Notes: generated from the letters alone by a model not told the origin. DNA of 64,000 bases from Peribacillus kribbensis DSM 17871 (GCF_000430765.1 NZ_KE387239.1:305729-369728), one strand, 5' to 3'. Shown: positions 53,442-62,390, counted from the stretch's first letter. Program-made: numbers and translations.

Positions 53442-54086
53442 ATGACTGGCAGTGAAGTATGGAATTTACTCAGTGATTATAGTTATGGAGGCTTGTTTTT
53501 ATATATCTGGCTTGGGGTCATCGCCCTTCCGGTTCCTAATGAGATCATGGTCCTTTCCCTGGCATATGGTGTATCGGCGGGATACTTTTCAGGCGGGGCC
53601 GCTTTTTTTACCGCCTATGGCGGGGTTATTGCTGCTTTCATAACGAGCTATATGGCAGGCAGGTACGCCGGACGAGGCGTATTATCAATCGTTCAAGGCA
53701 GGGGAAAGGCGAGGGGTCTGTTTGGAAAATCAGAAAGGCTGATCAAGCGGTATCATGCCTTTTCACTCTTCATTGGATGCTTTATCCCTGGATTGAGGCT
53801 TGCTGTTCCCTTTCTATCCGGATTGTATCTCCTTTCTTTTAGGAGATTTTTGTTTTATAGCTGTTCAGGGGTTCTGGCATGGCTCTCTATTATATTTTTC
53901 GGAGGATACCGATTCGGCGGACTATTTTTAACCGCCTTGAATGAGAATCTGAAAGAAATTGTGATTTTATCTATCTTTTTGGCTTTGAGCTATATTATTC
54001 TAAAGATACAGCGTGGGAAGAGGCAGGCAGAAGAAAAGTCGGCCGCCCAAGAGCCGCTTCAGTCTATGGACCAACAGAAAGGATGA
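53442..54086 (+). CDS. DedA family membrane protein
   Basis: 214 residues from ATG 53442 (GGAGGGAGAGG upstream); an in-frame ATG 19 codons earlier has no such box. DedA/SNARE-associated family: LPVPNEIMVLSLAYGVSAGYFS, FTAYGGVIAAFITSYMAGRYAG and FIGCFIPGLRLAVPFLSGL carry the conserved E, FIPGxR and P residues. Members are phospholipid scramblase/flippase-type membrane proteins. Overlaps the thioesterase gene region by a few bases (stop at 54086, next ATG 54092), so cotranscribed. The start with a long structured 5' leader is notable. Confidence 0.88.
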   Translation: MTGSEVWNLLSDYSYGGLFLYIWLGVIALPVPNEIMVLSLAYGVSAGYFSGGAAFFTAYGGVIAAFITSYMAGRYAGRGVLSIVQGRGKARGLFGKSERLIKRYHAFSLFIGCFIPGLRLAVPFLSGLYLLSFRRFLFYSCSGVLAWLSIIFFGGYRFGGLFLTALNENLKEIVILSIFLALSYIILKIQRGKRQAEEKSAAQEPLQSMDQQKG

Positions 54087-54091
54087 AGAAT

Positions 54092-54472
54092 ATGAAAGAT
54101 ACGTTAATGGAGTCACTGGGGATATCCATTCTTGAGCAATCCCCTGGATATGTGAAGGCATCTATGCCCGTTGATGAACGGACACGTCAGCCATTCGGCC
54201 TGCTGCATGGAGGAGCATCCGTTGCTCTGGCGGAAACAGCCGCCAGCCTTGGCGGCTATGAATTAGTCGATAAAGAAACGGAAGCGGTGGTGGGACTAGA
54301 GATCAACGCAAACCATATCCGGGGAAAAAGAGAAGGGACCGTTTATGCGGAAGCCTCTGTTTTGCATAGGGGCAGGACCACCATGGTCTGGGAAATCAAA
54401 ATCACAGATGAACAAGCTAAGCTGATTTGCATTTCACGATGCACGCTGGCTGTAATTAAAGTGAATAAATAA
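54092..54472 (+). CDS. PaaI-type hotdog thioesterase
   Basis: 126 residues from ATG 54092, with AAAGG 11 bases upstream; ATG 54083 is also in frame. Hotdog fold of the PaaI/YuxO group: RQPFGLLHGGASVALAETAAS with the HGG nucleotide-binding-like motif, and VVGLEINANHIRGKREG. Hydrolyses acyl-CoA thioesters; the DHNA-CoA thioesterase of menaquinone synthesis is a possible identity because B. subtilis YuxO has this form, but this is unproven. Immediately after the DedA gene. Confidence 0.85.
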   Translation: MKDTLMESLGISILEQSPGYVKASMPVDERTRQPFGLLHGGASVALAETAASLGGYELVDKETEAVVGLEINANHIRGKREGTVYAEASVLHRGRTTMVWEIKITDEQAKLICISRCTLAVIKVNK

Positions 54473-54559
54473 AGGACTATTCTTTAATAATTTCTGTTCC
54501 TGGACAGCCCTGAAGTGATAGAATAGCCAGATCAAACCAGGACGGTGGATTGTACAATC

Positions 54560-55117
54560 ATGAAAAATACATATTTGGCGGGATATTTTCCGTTTATTTC
54601 AGTTATATTATTTAGTTTATCCTTTGCCGTTTTTGTTGAGAAAACGTCGCTTAATTGGCTGCAGGCAGCAGGTATCTACGATGGCATGAAAGAGGTCTTC
54701 TCAGAGGCAGGTATGAAGCTTGTTCTGCTTTTAGCCTTTTTTCTGGTCTTTTTTATGCTTTTTGCTGCCTTAAAACTGATAGCCGATACGATTCTCGGGA
54801 TTTCCCTGCTGTTTTTTTCAAAGAATCACAAGCTTGATGTAAGGGAATATCTCCGGCTGTGCTCGGTGATCTATTTTGTCGGCGGAATCCTCTCCATCCT
54901 GTGTTCTTCCTGGATGGCGGGAATCTTCTTCAGCTTTTTAGGAGCCGTAATTTCCGCCTTTATCTATTTCATTTATAAGATAAGCCCTGCTTTAACTCTT
55001 GCAGGGCTGGTCGGTATTATTTTTTTTCATACGCTGATCTGGTCATCGTTATTGTCTGTAACAGCTTTTTCGATTCTTAAGCTGTATAACAGCATTCTGG
55101 CCAGCCTTCCCATCTAA
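54560..55117 (+). CDS. yufK: YufK family membrane protein (DUF5366)
   Basis: 185 residues from ATG 54560; GTG 54545 is a possible longer start. Five or so hydrophobic segments, for example YFPFISVILFSLSFAVFV, VLLLAFFLVFFMLFAALKL and AGIFFSFLGAVISAFIYFIY. Matches the YufK/DUF5366 family, function unknown. Neighbours pbpD on the convergent strand. A large hairpin terminator follows. Confidence 0.8.
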   Translation: MKNTYLAGYFPFISVILFSLSFAVFVEKTSLNWLQAAGIYDGMKEVFSEAGMKLVLLLAFFLVFFMLFAALKLIADTILGISLLFFSKNHKLDVREYLRLCSVIYFVGGILSILCSSWMAGIFFSFLGAVISAFIYFIYKISPALTLAGLVGIIFFHTLIWSSLLSVTAFSILKLYNSILASLPI

Positions 55118-55144
55118 AACCGGCTTAGTTAGATATATCATGAA

Positions 55145-55206
55145 AAAGGCTGCCTCATTCGAGCAAGACCCTGCCTTCAGGGACCCGTCCGGATGAGGCA
55201 GCCTTT
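55145..55206. terminator. Long bidirectional hairpin terminator
   Basis: AAAGGCTGCCTCAT / ATGAGGCAGCCTTT (14-base perfect arms) with an inner CCCTG...CAGGG loop; separates yufK and pbpD. Confidence 0.85.
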
Positions 55207-55207
55207 G

Positions 55208-57070
55208 TTATGGTTCCAAAGTATCCTTCCAAATCAATAGGTGTGGAGCTTTGGTTTTTTGGGATTCAATGCTTGAGGGCAGATCTTTCCCGACCCATAC
55301 CCCTCCAGTGTATTGATCGGTGAGGCCGATAAACCACAAATCCTTGTAATCGTTGGTCGTACCAGTTTTTCCCCCGATAAAGTCTGAGGGAAAATACGCC
55401 TTGCGTGCTGTGCCATCCGTCACGGTCTTTTGAAGAAGAATCCTTATTTTTGAAACCGTGCGGCTGCTCCACACTTTGGCGGCCTTGTCATGCCATTTAT
55501 ATAATAGTTCCCCATCTGCTCCGGTTACCTCAAGGATGGCTCTCGGAGGCTGATAGTAGCCATTTTCGAAGGAGGTATAAGCTCCTGTCAGTTCAAGCGG
55601 ACTCATTCCAAAAGTAAATCCCCCCACAGCCGCTGGAAGACGGTGATCCTCTTTCGTCACTTTGCTAAAGCGGAAGGGGGTGATATAGGAAAAGGCTTTT
55701 TCAATTCCGGCAGCATTGAACAGCCTCACTGCAGGTGTGTTATAAGAGTGGGCAAAAGCCTGCTCGAGTGTTACCATCCCATGCTCTTTATTATCATAAT
55801 TATGCGGGCAGTAGCCTCCGCTGCAAAACTGGTTCGCACTCACCTTCTGCTGGAGGGACGGCTGGCGGGTTTCAATGTACGGCGCGTATACAAGCAAGGG
55901 CTTGATCGCTGAACCAGGCTGCCTGAAACTTTGAAATCCGCGGTTAAAAGAATAATTTTTATAATATTTTCCCCCAATCAAAGAGACAAGCTTATGCGTA
56001 TGATGTTCTATAACTATCACTGATCCTTCTATATTTCTATCAGGGAGATGTGTTCTAATAGATTTCAATGCTTTATCCTGAATTCGGGTATTAAGGGCAG
56101 TATGGATGACAATGCCGGAATCAAGCAGTTTCTTTACCCGCCGGTTCAGTCTGGCAGCATACGCATTCCGGACTTCAGTATCCGGGCTCTCTAGAAAACT
56201 AGTATATCCTTCTTCCTCAGCTACTAAATCTGTAAATTCCTTTCGGACATAAGACGTGTAATCCGGGTATAGATCCGCTTTTTTTCTTTCAGGCATTAAC
56301 ACGACAGGCGCAGAAATGATGCTCTTATATTCCGCTGCTGAAATCAGCCCCTGGCTGTACATTTGCTTTACCATTCGTTCCTGCCGCTTTTTAGTCAGAT
56401 TGAAATGAGTGAATGGATCGTACAGCGAAGGATTATTAGGGATAGCTGAAAGGAAAGCCAGCTCAGCTTTAGACAGGCTTCCGGTGCTTTTACCAAAATA
56501 AAGCTGTGAGGCAGCTTCAATGCCATAGGCGCCATTTTGAAAATAAATAGTATTGATATATAATTCTAGAATTTTTTGCTTAGAAAAATGTTTCTCAAGA
56601 GCTTGCGAATAAAGTAATTCAGCAAGCTTTCTATTAAATGTTTTTTCCTGTGTTAAAAATAAATTCCTGGCGAGCTGCTGAGTGATGGTGCTGCCTCCCT
56701 GGCCGCGTGAGCCGGATCTTGAATCGGCAATCACCGCCCTGCTGATACCCATGGCGTCAAAACCATGATGCGTATAAAAATGCCTATCTTCTGTGGCAAC
56801 AAAAAGCTGCTTAAGAAACACAGGTATCTGCGGGTCAGTTATGTAAATACGGTTTCCAGCTTCGTGAAACTCGGTAAAGATTTTCCCGTCAGCAGCCATC
56901 AATTTGCTGTTTTGGGGAAGATTTATATTCTTAATATCCAGCTTTTTCTGGATCTCCTCCTGAGCATGCTGTGTGTCTGTGAAGGCCCTGTCTGCCATGA
57001 TAAGAAGAAACAGCAGGATAGGCAGAAGCAGAAGGAGAATAAGATAACCTGTAAACGTACGCACATTCAA
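55208..57070 (-). CDS. pbpD: Class A penicillin-binding protein PbpD
   Basis: 620 residues, matching the 624 of B. subtilis PbpD (PBP4). N-terminal membrane anchor (GYLILLLLLPILLFLLIM), transglycosylase domain with ATEDRHFYTHHGFD and GGSTITQQLARN, then transpeptidase domain with SAIKPLL (SxxK), SYN (SYNTPAVRL) and KTGT (GGKTGTTND). Polymerises and cross-links peptidoglycan outside the membrane. The whole set of catalytic motifs is intact. Minus strand; divergent from kapD. Confidence 0.94.
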   Translation of the reverse strand: MNVRTFTGYLILLLLLPILLFLLIMADRAFTDTQHAQEEIQKKLDIKNINLPQNSKLMAADGKIFTEFHEAGNRIYITDPQIPVFLKQLFVATEDRHFYTHHGFDAMGISRAVIADSRSGSRGQGGSTITQQLARNLFLTQEKTFNRKLAELLYSQALEKHFSKQKILELYINTIYFQNGAYGIEAASQLYFGKSTGSLSKAELAFLSAIPNNPSLYDPFTHFNLTKKRQERMVKQMYSQGLISAAEYKSIISAPVVLMPERKKADLYPDYTSYVRKEFTDLVAEEEGYTSFLESPDTEVRNAYAARLNRRVKKLLDSGIVIHTALNTRIQDKALKSIRTHLPDRNIEGSVIVIEHHTHKLVSLIGGKYYKNYSFNRGFQSFRQPGSAIKPLLVYAPYIETRQPSLQQKVSANQFCSGGYCPHNYDNKEHGMVTLEQAFAHSYNTPAVRLFNAAGIEKAFSYITPFRFSKVTKEDHRLPAAVGGFTFGMSPLELTGAYTSFENGYYQPPRAILEVTGADGELLYKWHDKAAKVWSSRTVSKIRILLQKTVTDGTARKAYFPSDFIGGKTGTTNDYKDLWFIGLTDQYTGGVWVGKDLPSSIESQKTKAPHLLIWKDTLEP

Positions 57071-57281
57071 CTTCCTTACTATAAAAAGATAAAGAATATC
57101 TTACCATGAGAGAGAGGGATTTACAGCAAATTTTTTGGAAGCACCTGAGCTTCTTTGAAAAAAACATGAGATTCTTAGAAAAACGCCTATATTGATGCTC
57201 TAAATTTGTTATAATATTCTAAAAAGTCCGGTATATAAGCATTTTTGTGAAGACATAGAAAATAAAAAAGGAGGGTTGTCA

Positions 57282-57905
57282 GTGGGAATCGATCATCCAT
57301 ATCTATTTATTGATTTTGAGTTCACCATGCCGGAGGGCAAAGCAAAGCCTGAAGGTTTTTATCCGGAGATTGTTGAAGTAGGTCTTGTATCGGTTGTTAA
57401 TGAAAAAATCACCCATAAATTTTCCTCATTTGTATCTCCAGAACGTTTTCCCGCTTTAACTGAAAGATGCAAGACATTTCTTAATATATCCCAAGAACAG
57501 GTTGATGGGGGGATTTCTTTCAAGGAGCTGGTGGCTTTCCTCCAAAGACTTGAAGCGGAATACCCGCGTGTCACCGTGGTGACATGGGGGAATATGGACA
57601 TGAAAGTCCTGAAGAATACGTGTGCAAAAGCAAACCTTCCTTTTCCTTTCTGCGGTACCTTACTGGATTTGTCCATGGAGTATAAGCGCTTTTTTGGCGA
57701 CCAAAACCAGACTGGCTTGTGGAAAGCCGTGCAGGAATACGGCAAACAGGGCACTGGCAAGCACCATCGCGCCCTGGATGACGCTTTAACCACATATAAT
57801 ATCTTTAAGCTGGTAGAAAAGGACAAAAAGTATTTAGATAAGCCCGAGCCTACAACCATAGGGGACCGGATTGATTTATCCAAGGTGTTGGATAAGTTCG
57901 CCTAA
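57282..57905 (+). CDS. kapD: KapD, DEDDh exonuclease, KinA pathway inhibitor
   Basis: 207 residues from GTG 57282, with AAGGAGGG 7 bases upstream. DEDDh 3'-5' exonuclease fold: FIDFEFTMPEG (first D, E), TWGNMDMKVL (second D), HHRALDDALTTYNIF (H and D). KapD prevents entry into sporulation through the KinA phosphorelay arm in B. subtilis; the nuclease link is structural and family-based. Divergent from pbpD; convergent with kapB. Confidence 0.92.
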   Translation: MGIDHPYLFIDFEFTMPEGKAKPEGFYPEIVEVGLVSVVNEKITHKFSSFVSPERFPALTERCKTFLNISQEQVDGGISFKELVAFLQRLEAEYPRVTVVTWGNMDMKVLKNTCAKANLPFPFCGTLLDLSMEYKRFFGDQNQTGLWKAVQEYGKQGTGKHHRALDDALTTYNIFKLVEKDKKYLDKPEPTTIGDRIDLSKVLDKFA

Positions 57906-57945
57906 AAAGCCAAATCTGCATGTTACAGATTTGGCTTTTTAATTG
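57904..57945. terminator. Bidirectional terminator
   Basis: AAAAAGCCAAATCTG / CAGATTTGGCTTTTT, 7-base loop. Confidence 0.9.
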
Positions 57946-57970
57946 ATCTTTAATCAGCATCCGCGCCGTC

Positions 57971-58360
57971 TTACTTGAAATAATCTGTTTCAAGCTCCTC
58001 AAGGGAAGAAAGGCTCTTTTTGCTCCAAGGGTCCTCCTTGTCTTTTAAATCTTTCATCGCCAGTGTAAGGGCAGCCTTTAGAGACTCCGTATAGGAAGGG
58101 ACTTCTCCAGTAAATTCCTTGACCATGTTATTGGGTACATTGGTCTGCTCTCTGTAGGCAAGAGCCCTCCTTTGATGGAAAAACTGTACGTCCGCCTGCT
58201 TGGGGTTGTGGAGATCACCCTGGATGGGGTGCTTTACTACGGCCAAAATTTTGACCAGATAGCCCTGCGGCCGGATATCGGTTATTTCTCCGATATACGT
58301 TCCAGTTTTATAAAATGCCTTTACAAGCTTTCCGATAGAAAATGGTTCAGCTGTCATCAT
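57971..58360 (-). CDS. kapB: KapB, KinB-pathway sporulation activator
   Basis: 129 residues. KapB-type SH3-like fold: IGKLVKAFYKTGTYIGEITDI, then YLVKILAVVKHPIQGDLHNP and FFHQRRALAYREQTNVP. In B. subtilis KapB is needed for KinB-dependent phosphorelay signalling and is encoded with kinB. Here no kinase gene precedes it; the plus-strand cyclophilin gene starts 160 bp away instead. No lipobox is seen despite the historical description as a lipoprotein. KinB-independent function or a distant kinase is possible. Confidence 0.9.
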   Translation of the reverse strand: MMTAEPFSIGKLVKAFYKTGTYIGEITDIRPQGYLVKILAVVKHPIQGDLHNPKQADVQFFHQRRALAYREQTNVPNNMVKEFTGEVPSYTESLKAALTLAMKDLKDKEDPWSKKSLSSLEELETDYFK

Positions 58361-58518
58361 TCCATTCCTTTCCTTTTTACATTTGTTGGTTTAGTTTATC
58401 ATAAAAAAAGCAAAGGGATCTGTCTACCAAACGATTCTTGGGCAATGATAGGGAGGAATAGGTTATTAGTGATTTTTGATGGATATTCATGTAAAGTGAA
58501 GGATGGAGGTGTACATTC

Positions 58519-59244
58519 ATGAAGAACATTCTGCTCTTTATTTCCTGTCTGCTGCTTCTAGCAGGATGCGGCGGAAATGGGGATTCAGGCACAAAGACAT
58601 CAAAAGGCAAAGAAAATGCTCAGCCAAAATCAGAGCAGCCTGTTTCAGCCAAGGATCTCCCTCAGCTTACAGCAGAGGTCCAGGAAAACGAAAAAGTGGT
58701 TGAAATGGAAACAAACAAAGGGAATATCAAGATTAAATTATTTCCGAAATATGCTCCAAAAGCGGTAGAAAACTTTATTACGCATAGTGAAAAAGGATAT
58801 TATGACGGACTTACTTTTCACCGCATCATTAAGGATTTCATGATCCAGGGCGGAGATCCGAAGGGTGATGGCACAGGAGGAGAAAGCATTTGGGGGAAAC
58901 CCTTCAAAGATGAAATTTCCAATAAGCTGTATCATTTCCGCGGGGCACTTGCCATGGCTAATGCCGGACCCAATACCAATGGAAGCCAATTTTACATTGT
59001 CCAGAATAATAAAATAGATCAGAAGCAAGAAGATGGAATGAAAAACGCCGGCTTTCCTGACGCTGTGATTAAAGCGTATAAAGAGAGAGGCGGAGCTCCG
59101 TGGCTCGACGGAAAATACACGATTTTCGGACAAGTCATTGAAGGCATGGATACCGTTGACAAGATTGCATCTTTCCCTACCGACAAGCAGGGACGCCCTG
59201 ATGGGAAGATCAAGATTAACAAAATAACAGTCATTAAGGATTAA
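58519..59244 (+). CDS. Lipoprotein cyclophilin-type peptidyl-prolyl isomerase
   Basis: 241 residues. Signal peptide with lipobox (LLLLAGCGG) at the N-terminus, a charged linker (~25-60), then a cyclophilin domain: VEMETNKGNIKIKLFPKYAPKAVENF, FHRIIKDFMIQGGDPKGDGTG (catalytic Arg), and FRGALAMANAGPNTNGSQFYIV. It catalyses prolyl isomerisation, here anchored outside the membrane. GGAGGTG before the ATG. A folding factor for exported proteins is inferred. Confidence 0.93.
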   Translation: MKNILLFISCLLLLAGCGGNGDSGTKTSKGKENAQPKSEQPVSAKDLPQLTAEVQENEKVVEMETNKGNIKIKLFPKYAPKAVENFITHSEKGYYDGLTFHRIIKDFMIQGGDPKGDGTGGESIWGKPFKDEISNKLYHFRGALAMANAGPNTNGSQFYIVQNNKIDQKQEDGMKNAGFPDAVIKAYKERGGAPWLDGKYTIFGQVIEGMDTVDKIASFPTDKQGRPDGKIKINKITVIKD

Positions 59245-59289
59245 GTTTTTTATACGGGGCAGCAGCTGCTGCAAGAAAGGATGCTGTTT

Positions 59290-59493
59290 ATGTTATCTCT
59301 ACATAGCATGCTAGGCTTATTTCTTTATTTTCCTGACGATAAATCTGAATATATCCCTGCAGCCATTACGTGTATCATCTTTCTTATTGCCGCGTTATTA
59401 ACCATGCGCCTGATCATCAAGGTCTCTAAGCATGAAGCAGCCAAGGCTAAAGAAATGGAAGACAGCATCATGAAAAAAAGGAAGGCCCAATAA
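59290..59493 (+). CDS. Small single-pass membrane protein
   Basis: 67 residues from ATG 59290, with AAAGGA 9 bases upstream; an ATG at 59281 is also in frame. MLSLHSMLGLFLYF, then a long hydrophobic helix YIPAAITCIIFLIAALLTM and a basic Lys/Ala/Glu tail (KHEAAKAKEMEDSIMKK). Unknown function; directly downstream of the cyclophilin gene. Confidence 0.55.
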   Translation: MLSLHSMLGLFLYFPDDKSEYIPAAITCIIFLIAALLTMRLIIKVSKHEAAKAKEMEDSIMKKRKAQ

Positions 59494-59571
59494 TCCCGGC
59501 TGTTCCTACATTCTCCTTTTTAGAAAATGGGATGGGCTGCCTCGTGATAAAAGCATAATCTTAGGTCTCTG

Positions 59572-59616
59572 ACGGCAGTTGAACTCAAGGGAAGTCGAGT
59601 TTGTCTGCCGTTTTTA
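59572..59616. terminator. Rho-independent terminator
   Basis: ACGGCAG-TTG-AACTC / GAGTT-TGT-CTGCCGT followed by TTTTTAATT. Confidence 0.75.
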
Positions 59617-59649
59617 ATTAGGTCTGTTTTGAAAATGAGGCTGCCTGAG

Positions 59650-59730
59650 TTCCGTTCCAGGTGCTTCGCTTTCCGCGGGGCGGGTGGTGAGCCTCCTAGG
59701 CTTCGCCTGTGGGGTCTCACCTGTCCCGCT
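59650..59730 (-). repeat. Dispersed GC-rich intergenic repeat, copy 2
   Basis: The reverse complement begins AGCGGGACAGGTGAGACCCC and ends AAGCACCTGGAACGGAA, about 90 % identical to 18223-18321. The outermost ends differ. It lies in a 950-base gene-poor zone. Confidence 0.8.
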
Positions 59731-60453
59731 AATCCCGCTTAGAAAAGCGGAGAACGGTGCTTTTCAGACCACATAAAAGTTAAGCAGAATGAGCCGCATA
59801 ATTATTCAAGAGACATTACTCGTTGAAAAGCAGAGGCCTGACAAGCATAAGGCGAGCAGGCCGTGGGAAGCGCTATTCTTCCCATGGCCTGCTTGACTTA
59901 TGTCTCGAGGGGCTCAGTTCGCAGCTGGATCAATGAGTCTTCACACCTGGAACGTAGCACAGGCAGGAGTGGAAAATTAGTGTGGCAGTATAAGAAATCT
60001 CTTTAGGCATACTAAGCAGTCCTATATAAATGAATTTAACTGTGTGGCAAGAAATTTGATTATTTAATCATCGAAAAGAAAAGCATTTCTTCGCTTAAGA
60101 AACTTTCTGGCATCTTGTTAATTCATTCCAAAACAGCTAACTTTAAAGATAACAATTAAGGAGTCCATCGTGTCTAAATATAAAATGATGCGACAATTGC
60201 TAAGAAATGTTTGGAATTAGTGGGATTTTAATATAAAATCCAACTTAAGTAAACAAGGGAAGGGTGCTTGCAGTGAAGTTCTAATCTTATGATCTGGATG
60301 CATTTTTATTAAGGCTTTTACCTGAGGCTGGTGAGAAGCCTGTAAAAAGGATGCTGGAGAAATAGGATTAGTGCTCCCATTTTTAGCCCTTCTATGTGAC
60401 ATTCATGTGAAACCTTGAACAAGGGCGATCTGCGTTATGATTAATCCTTCGAG
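59731..60453. other. Gene-poor region with a large fold-back
   Basis: GCAGGCC (59856-59862) through GGCCTGC is part of a fold-back at 59840-59904, with arms GACAAGCATAAGG... and ...GACTTATGTC, and flanking CTCGAGGGGCT. Beyond 59960 I see no gene, only AT-rich sequence up to a terminator at 60454. Several short frames lack ribosome binding sites. Confidence 0.4.
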
Positions 60454-60485
60454 ACCTCTCCGGCATCAGAGAGGTTTTTTGTTTT
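60454..60485 (+). terminator. Rho-independent terminator
   Basis: ACCTCTC / GAGAGGT with TTTTTT. No clear gene ends before it. Confidence 0.75.
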
Positions 60486-60513
60486 ACAACAAAAGGATTG
60501 GAGGGCAAAGTTT

Positions 60514-60621
60514 ATGGCAGTAAAATTGATTCTGGTTGAAGGAATTCCCGGATCAGGGAAAACTACCATTTCAAAACTTATCCATGAAGAACTTAAGCTT
60601 CATTCTATACATTCAGTCTAA
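60514..60621 (+). pseudogene. Truncated P-loop kinase/ATPase fragment
   Basis: 35 residues: MAVKLILVEGIPGSGKTTIS with the Walker A motif GIPGSGKTT, then KLIHEELKLHS and an early stop. Ribosome binding site TTGGAGGG is intact. The start fits a small AAA or thymidylate-kinase-type nucleotide-binding protein whose remainder is lost; downstream sequence shows no matching frame. Confidence 0.7.
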
Positions 60622-60677
60622 TGTCAGGAGGGGAATCTCGATCACCCCGCAGATAAGGAGTTATGTTCGTGAAAGTA

Positions 60678-60773
60678 TCATCTCAAAAAAGAATACACAG
60701 CTAAGACGAGTAAAATCATCAGGATAAAAGCAATGGCAGCCTTATTAAAGAAATCCACCTTGTCACGGGGCAT
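60678..60773 (-). CDS. 31-residue membrane miniprotein
   Basis: Too short for ORF lists. The ATG at 60773 is preceded by a full AGGAGG. The product begins MPRDKVDFFNKAA, has one hydrophobic helix (IAFILMILLVLAVYSFL) and ends in R. Looks like a genuine single-pass membrane miniprotein. Function unknown. Confidence 0.55.
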   Translation of the reverse strand: MPRDKVDFFNKAAIAFILMILLVLAVYSFLR

Positions 60774-60842
60774 GAAAATTCCTCCTATGTTTTTTCCGTT
60801 AGCTTATGTAAGCGTCTGTTTAAAACTCTGGTAAAAAACGGA

Positions 60843-60887
60843 AAAGTCTTGTGTATGCCCATGCTTGACTGGCATTCACAAGACTTT
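60843..60887 (-). terminator. Rho-independent terminator for the minus-strand unit
   Basis: AAAGTCTTGTG (60843-60853) pairs with CACAAGACTTT (60877-60887); second stem ATGCC/GGCAT inside. Confidence 0.8.
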
Positions 60888-60898
60888 AAAAATTGAGT

Positions 60899-61087
60899 TT
60901 AGATGATCACATAAATGCCGATCCCGGCTAAAAGTACGAGTGCCAGAATCACATACAGCCATGTCAGTCTGGATAAGTTTCCCCGTGTTGCCGTACTGTA
61001 ATGTTCATCGCTTTTCCCGCCAAGCATAAAAGTTCCGACCAGGGAAAAGACTCCTATAATAATCACCAATATAAAAGCCAGCTTCAT
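60899..61087 (-). CDS. Small two-helix membrane protein
   Basis: 62 residues from ATG 61087 (GGAGAG 8 bases upstream). MKLAFILVIIIGVFSLVGTFML, a hydrophilic loop (GGKSDEHYSTATRGNLSRL), and TWLYVILALVLLAGIGIYVII: two membrane helices joined by a basic loop. No family recognised. Downstream of patB by 40 bp on the same strand, likely cotranscribed. Confidence 0.65.
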   Translation of the reverse strand: MKLAFILVIIIGVFSLVGTFMLGGKSDEHYSTATRGNLSRLTWLYVILALVLLAGIGIYVII

Positions 61088-61127
61088 TCGGCCCACTCTC
61101 CATATTCACTCGTTTATGAATGTTTTT

Positions 61128-62300
61128 TTAGTCGGTCAGGGCTGTCTTTAACCGGTTTAAGCCTTCAGTCAGTGTCCCGCGGGGACAGCCGATATTCATG
61201 CGGATAAAGCCTTCTCCGCCCGGGCCGAACTTCGTACCCGGATCAAGGGCGAGCTGGCCTTTTTCGATCAGAAGTTTCTGAAGGGCAGTATCGCTCATAT
61301 GTAAATCTCTGCAATCAATCCATAATAGAAAGGAGGCCTGAGGCGCCATGCAGGATACATGTGGAATCTCGTTCTTAATGAACTCCATTGCAGCTATCGC
61401 ATTTTCCTGAATGTAGCCGGTTATAGAATCAAGCCAGTGCGCCCCTTTTTGATAGGCTGCTTCCATAGCGGTCAGGGCAAAAATATTTAATCCGTCAAAG
61501 CCCCGTGCATCCTGGATATCCTGGAATTTCTGGCGGAGTTCTTCATTCTCTGAAATGACAACAGAAGCTTGAAGGCCAGCGATATTAAAGGTTTTGCTTG
61601 GAGCCATGGCAGTGATTGTAATCTCTGAAATTTCCCTGCTTAGAGAAGCAATCGGGATATGAACCCGGTCTCCAAGAGCCAGATCTGCATGAATTTCATC
61701 AGAAACGATGATAACCCCATGTTTACGGCATAGCTCCCCGATCCTGTTCAATTCAGCGGCACTCCAAACCCTGCCTCCGGGATTATGGGGACTGCATAAA
61801 AGGAAAAGCCTGACACCGGTCTTCAGCTTCTCTTCAAAGTCCTTGAAGTCTATCGCGTACTGGCCGTTCTCATAGATTAGCTGATTGTTTACAAGCTCGC
61901 GGTCATTTTTCTTAACCATGTTGAAAAATGGTGCATAAACAGGTGACTGAACTAATACTTTATCTCCCGGCTTAGTCAATGCCTGGATGCAGATACCTAA
62001 AGCGGACACTACACCTGCGCTGAACTGGATCCATGAATCTTCAATTTTCCAATTATGGCGTTTTGCCATCCATTCAGTAATAGTCTGGTAGAGTCCTTTC
62101 CTTGGCATGGTATATCCGTATACGGGGTGATTCACCCGATGTATTAATGCCTCTGCGATTTCTGCAGGTGCCGGGAAATCCATGTCTGCTACCCACATAG
62201 GAAGAAGACTGGAATCGCCGAATCTTTCGCCCACTGCATCCCACTTTAAGGATGAGGTATTTTTTCGTTCTATAATTTCCTGAAAATCGATGTCCAGCAT
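61128..62300 (-). CDS. patB: PatB, cystathionine beta-lyase (C-S lyase)
   Basis: 390 residues from ATG 62300 (GGGGTGG upstream). PLP aminotransferase-fold MalY/PatB family: LPMWVADMDFPAP, GVVSALGICIQALTKPGD, LCSPHNPGGRVWS, IVSDEIHADL and SPSKTFNIAGLQAS, where Lys in SKTF is the Schiff-base lysine. Releases homocysteine or sulfide from cystathionine or cysteine. In B. subtilis it sits beside kinB-kapB; the order here is compatible except that kinB is missing. Confidence 0.94.
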   Translation of the reverse strand: MLDIDFQEIIERKNTSSLKWDAVGERFGDSSLLPMWVADMDFPAPAEIAEALIHRVNHPVYGYTMPRKGLYQTITEWMAKRHNWKIEDSWIQFSAGVVSALGICIQALTKPGDKVLVQSPVYAPFFNMVKKNDRELVNNQLIYENGQYAIDFKDFEEKLKTGVRLFLLCSPHNPGGRVWSAAELNRIGELCRKHGVIIVSDEIHADLALGDRVHIPIASLSREISEITITAMAPSKTFNIAGLQASVVISENEELRQKFQDIQDARGFDGLNIFALTAMEAAYQKGAHWLDSITGYIQENAIAAMEFIKNEIPHVSCMAPQASFLLWIDCRDLHMSDTALQKLLIEKGQLALDPGTKFGPGGEGFIRMNIGCPRGTLTEGLNRLKTALTD

Positions 62301-62390
62301 GTATACCACCCCATTAAAAATGATTATTTATTTATGATACTATATAATGGACGTTTATTATTGTTAAAAACACTAAATGGAGTGAATTTT

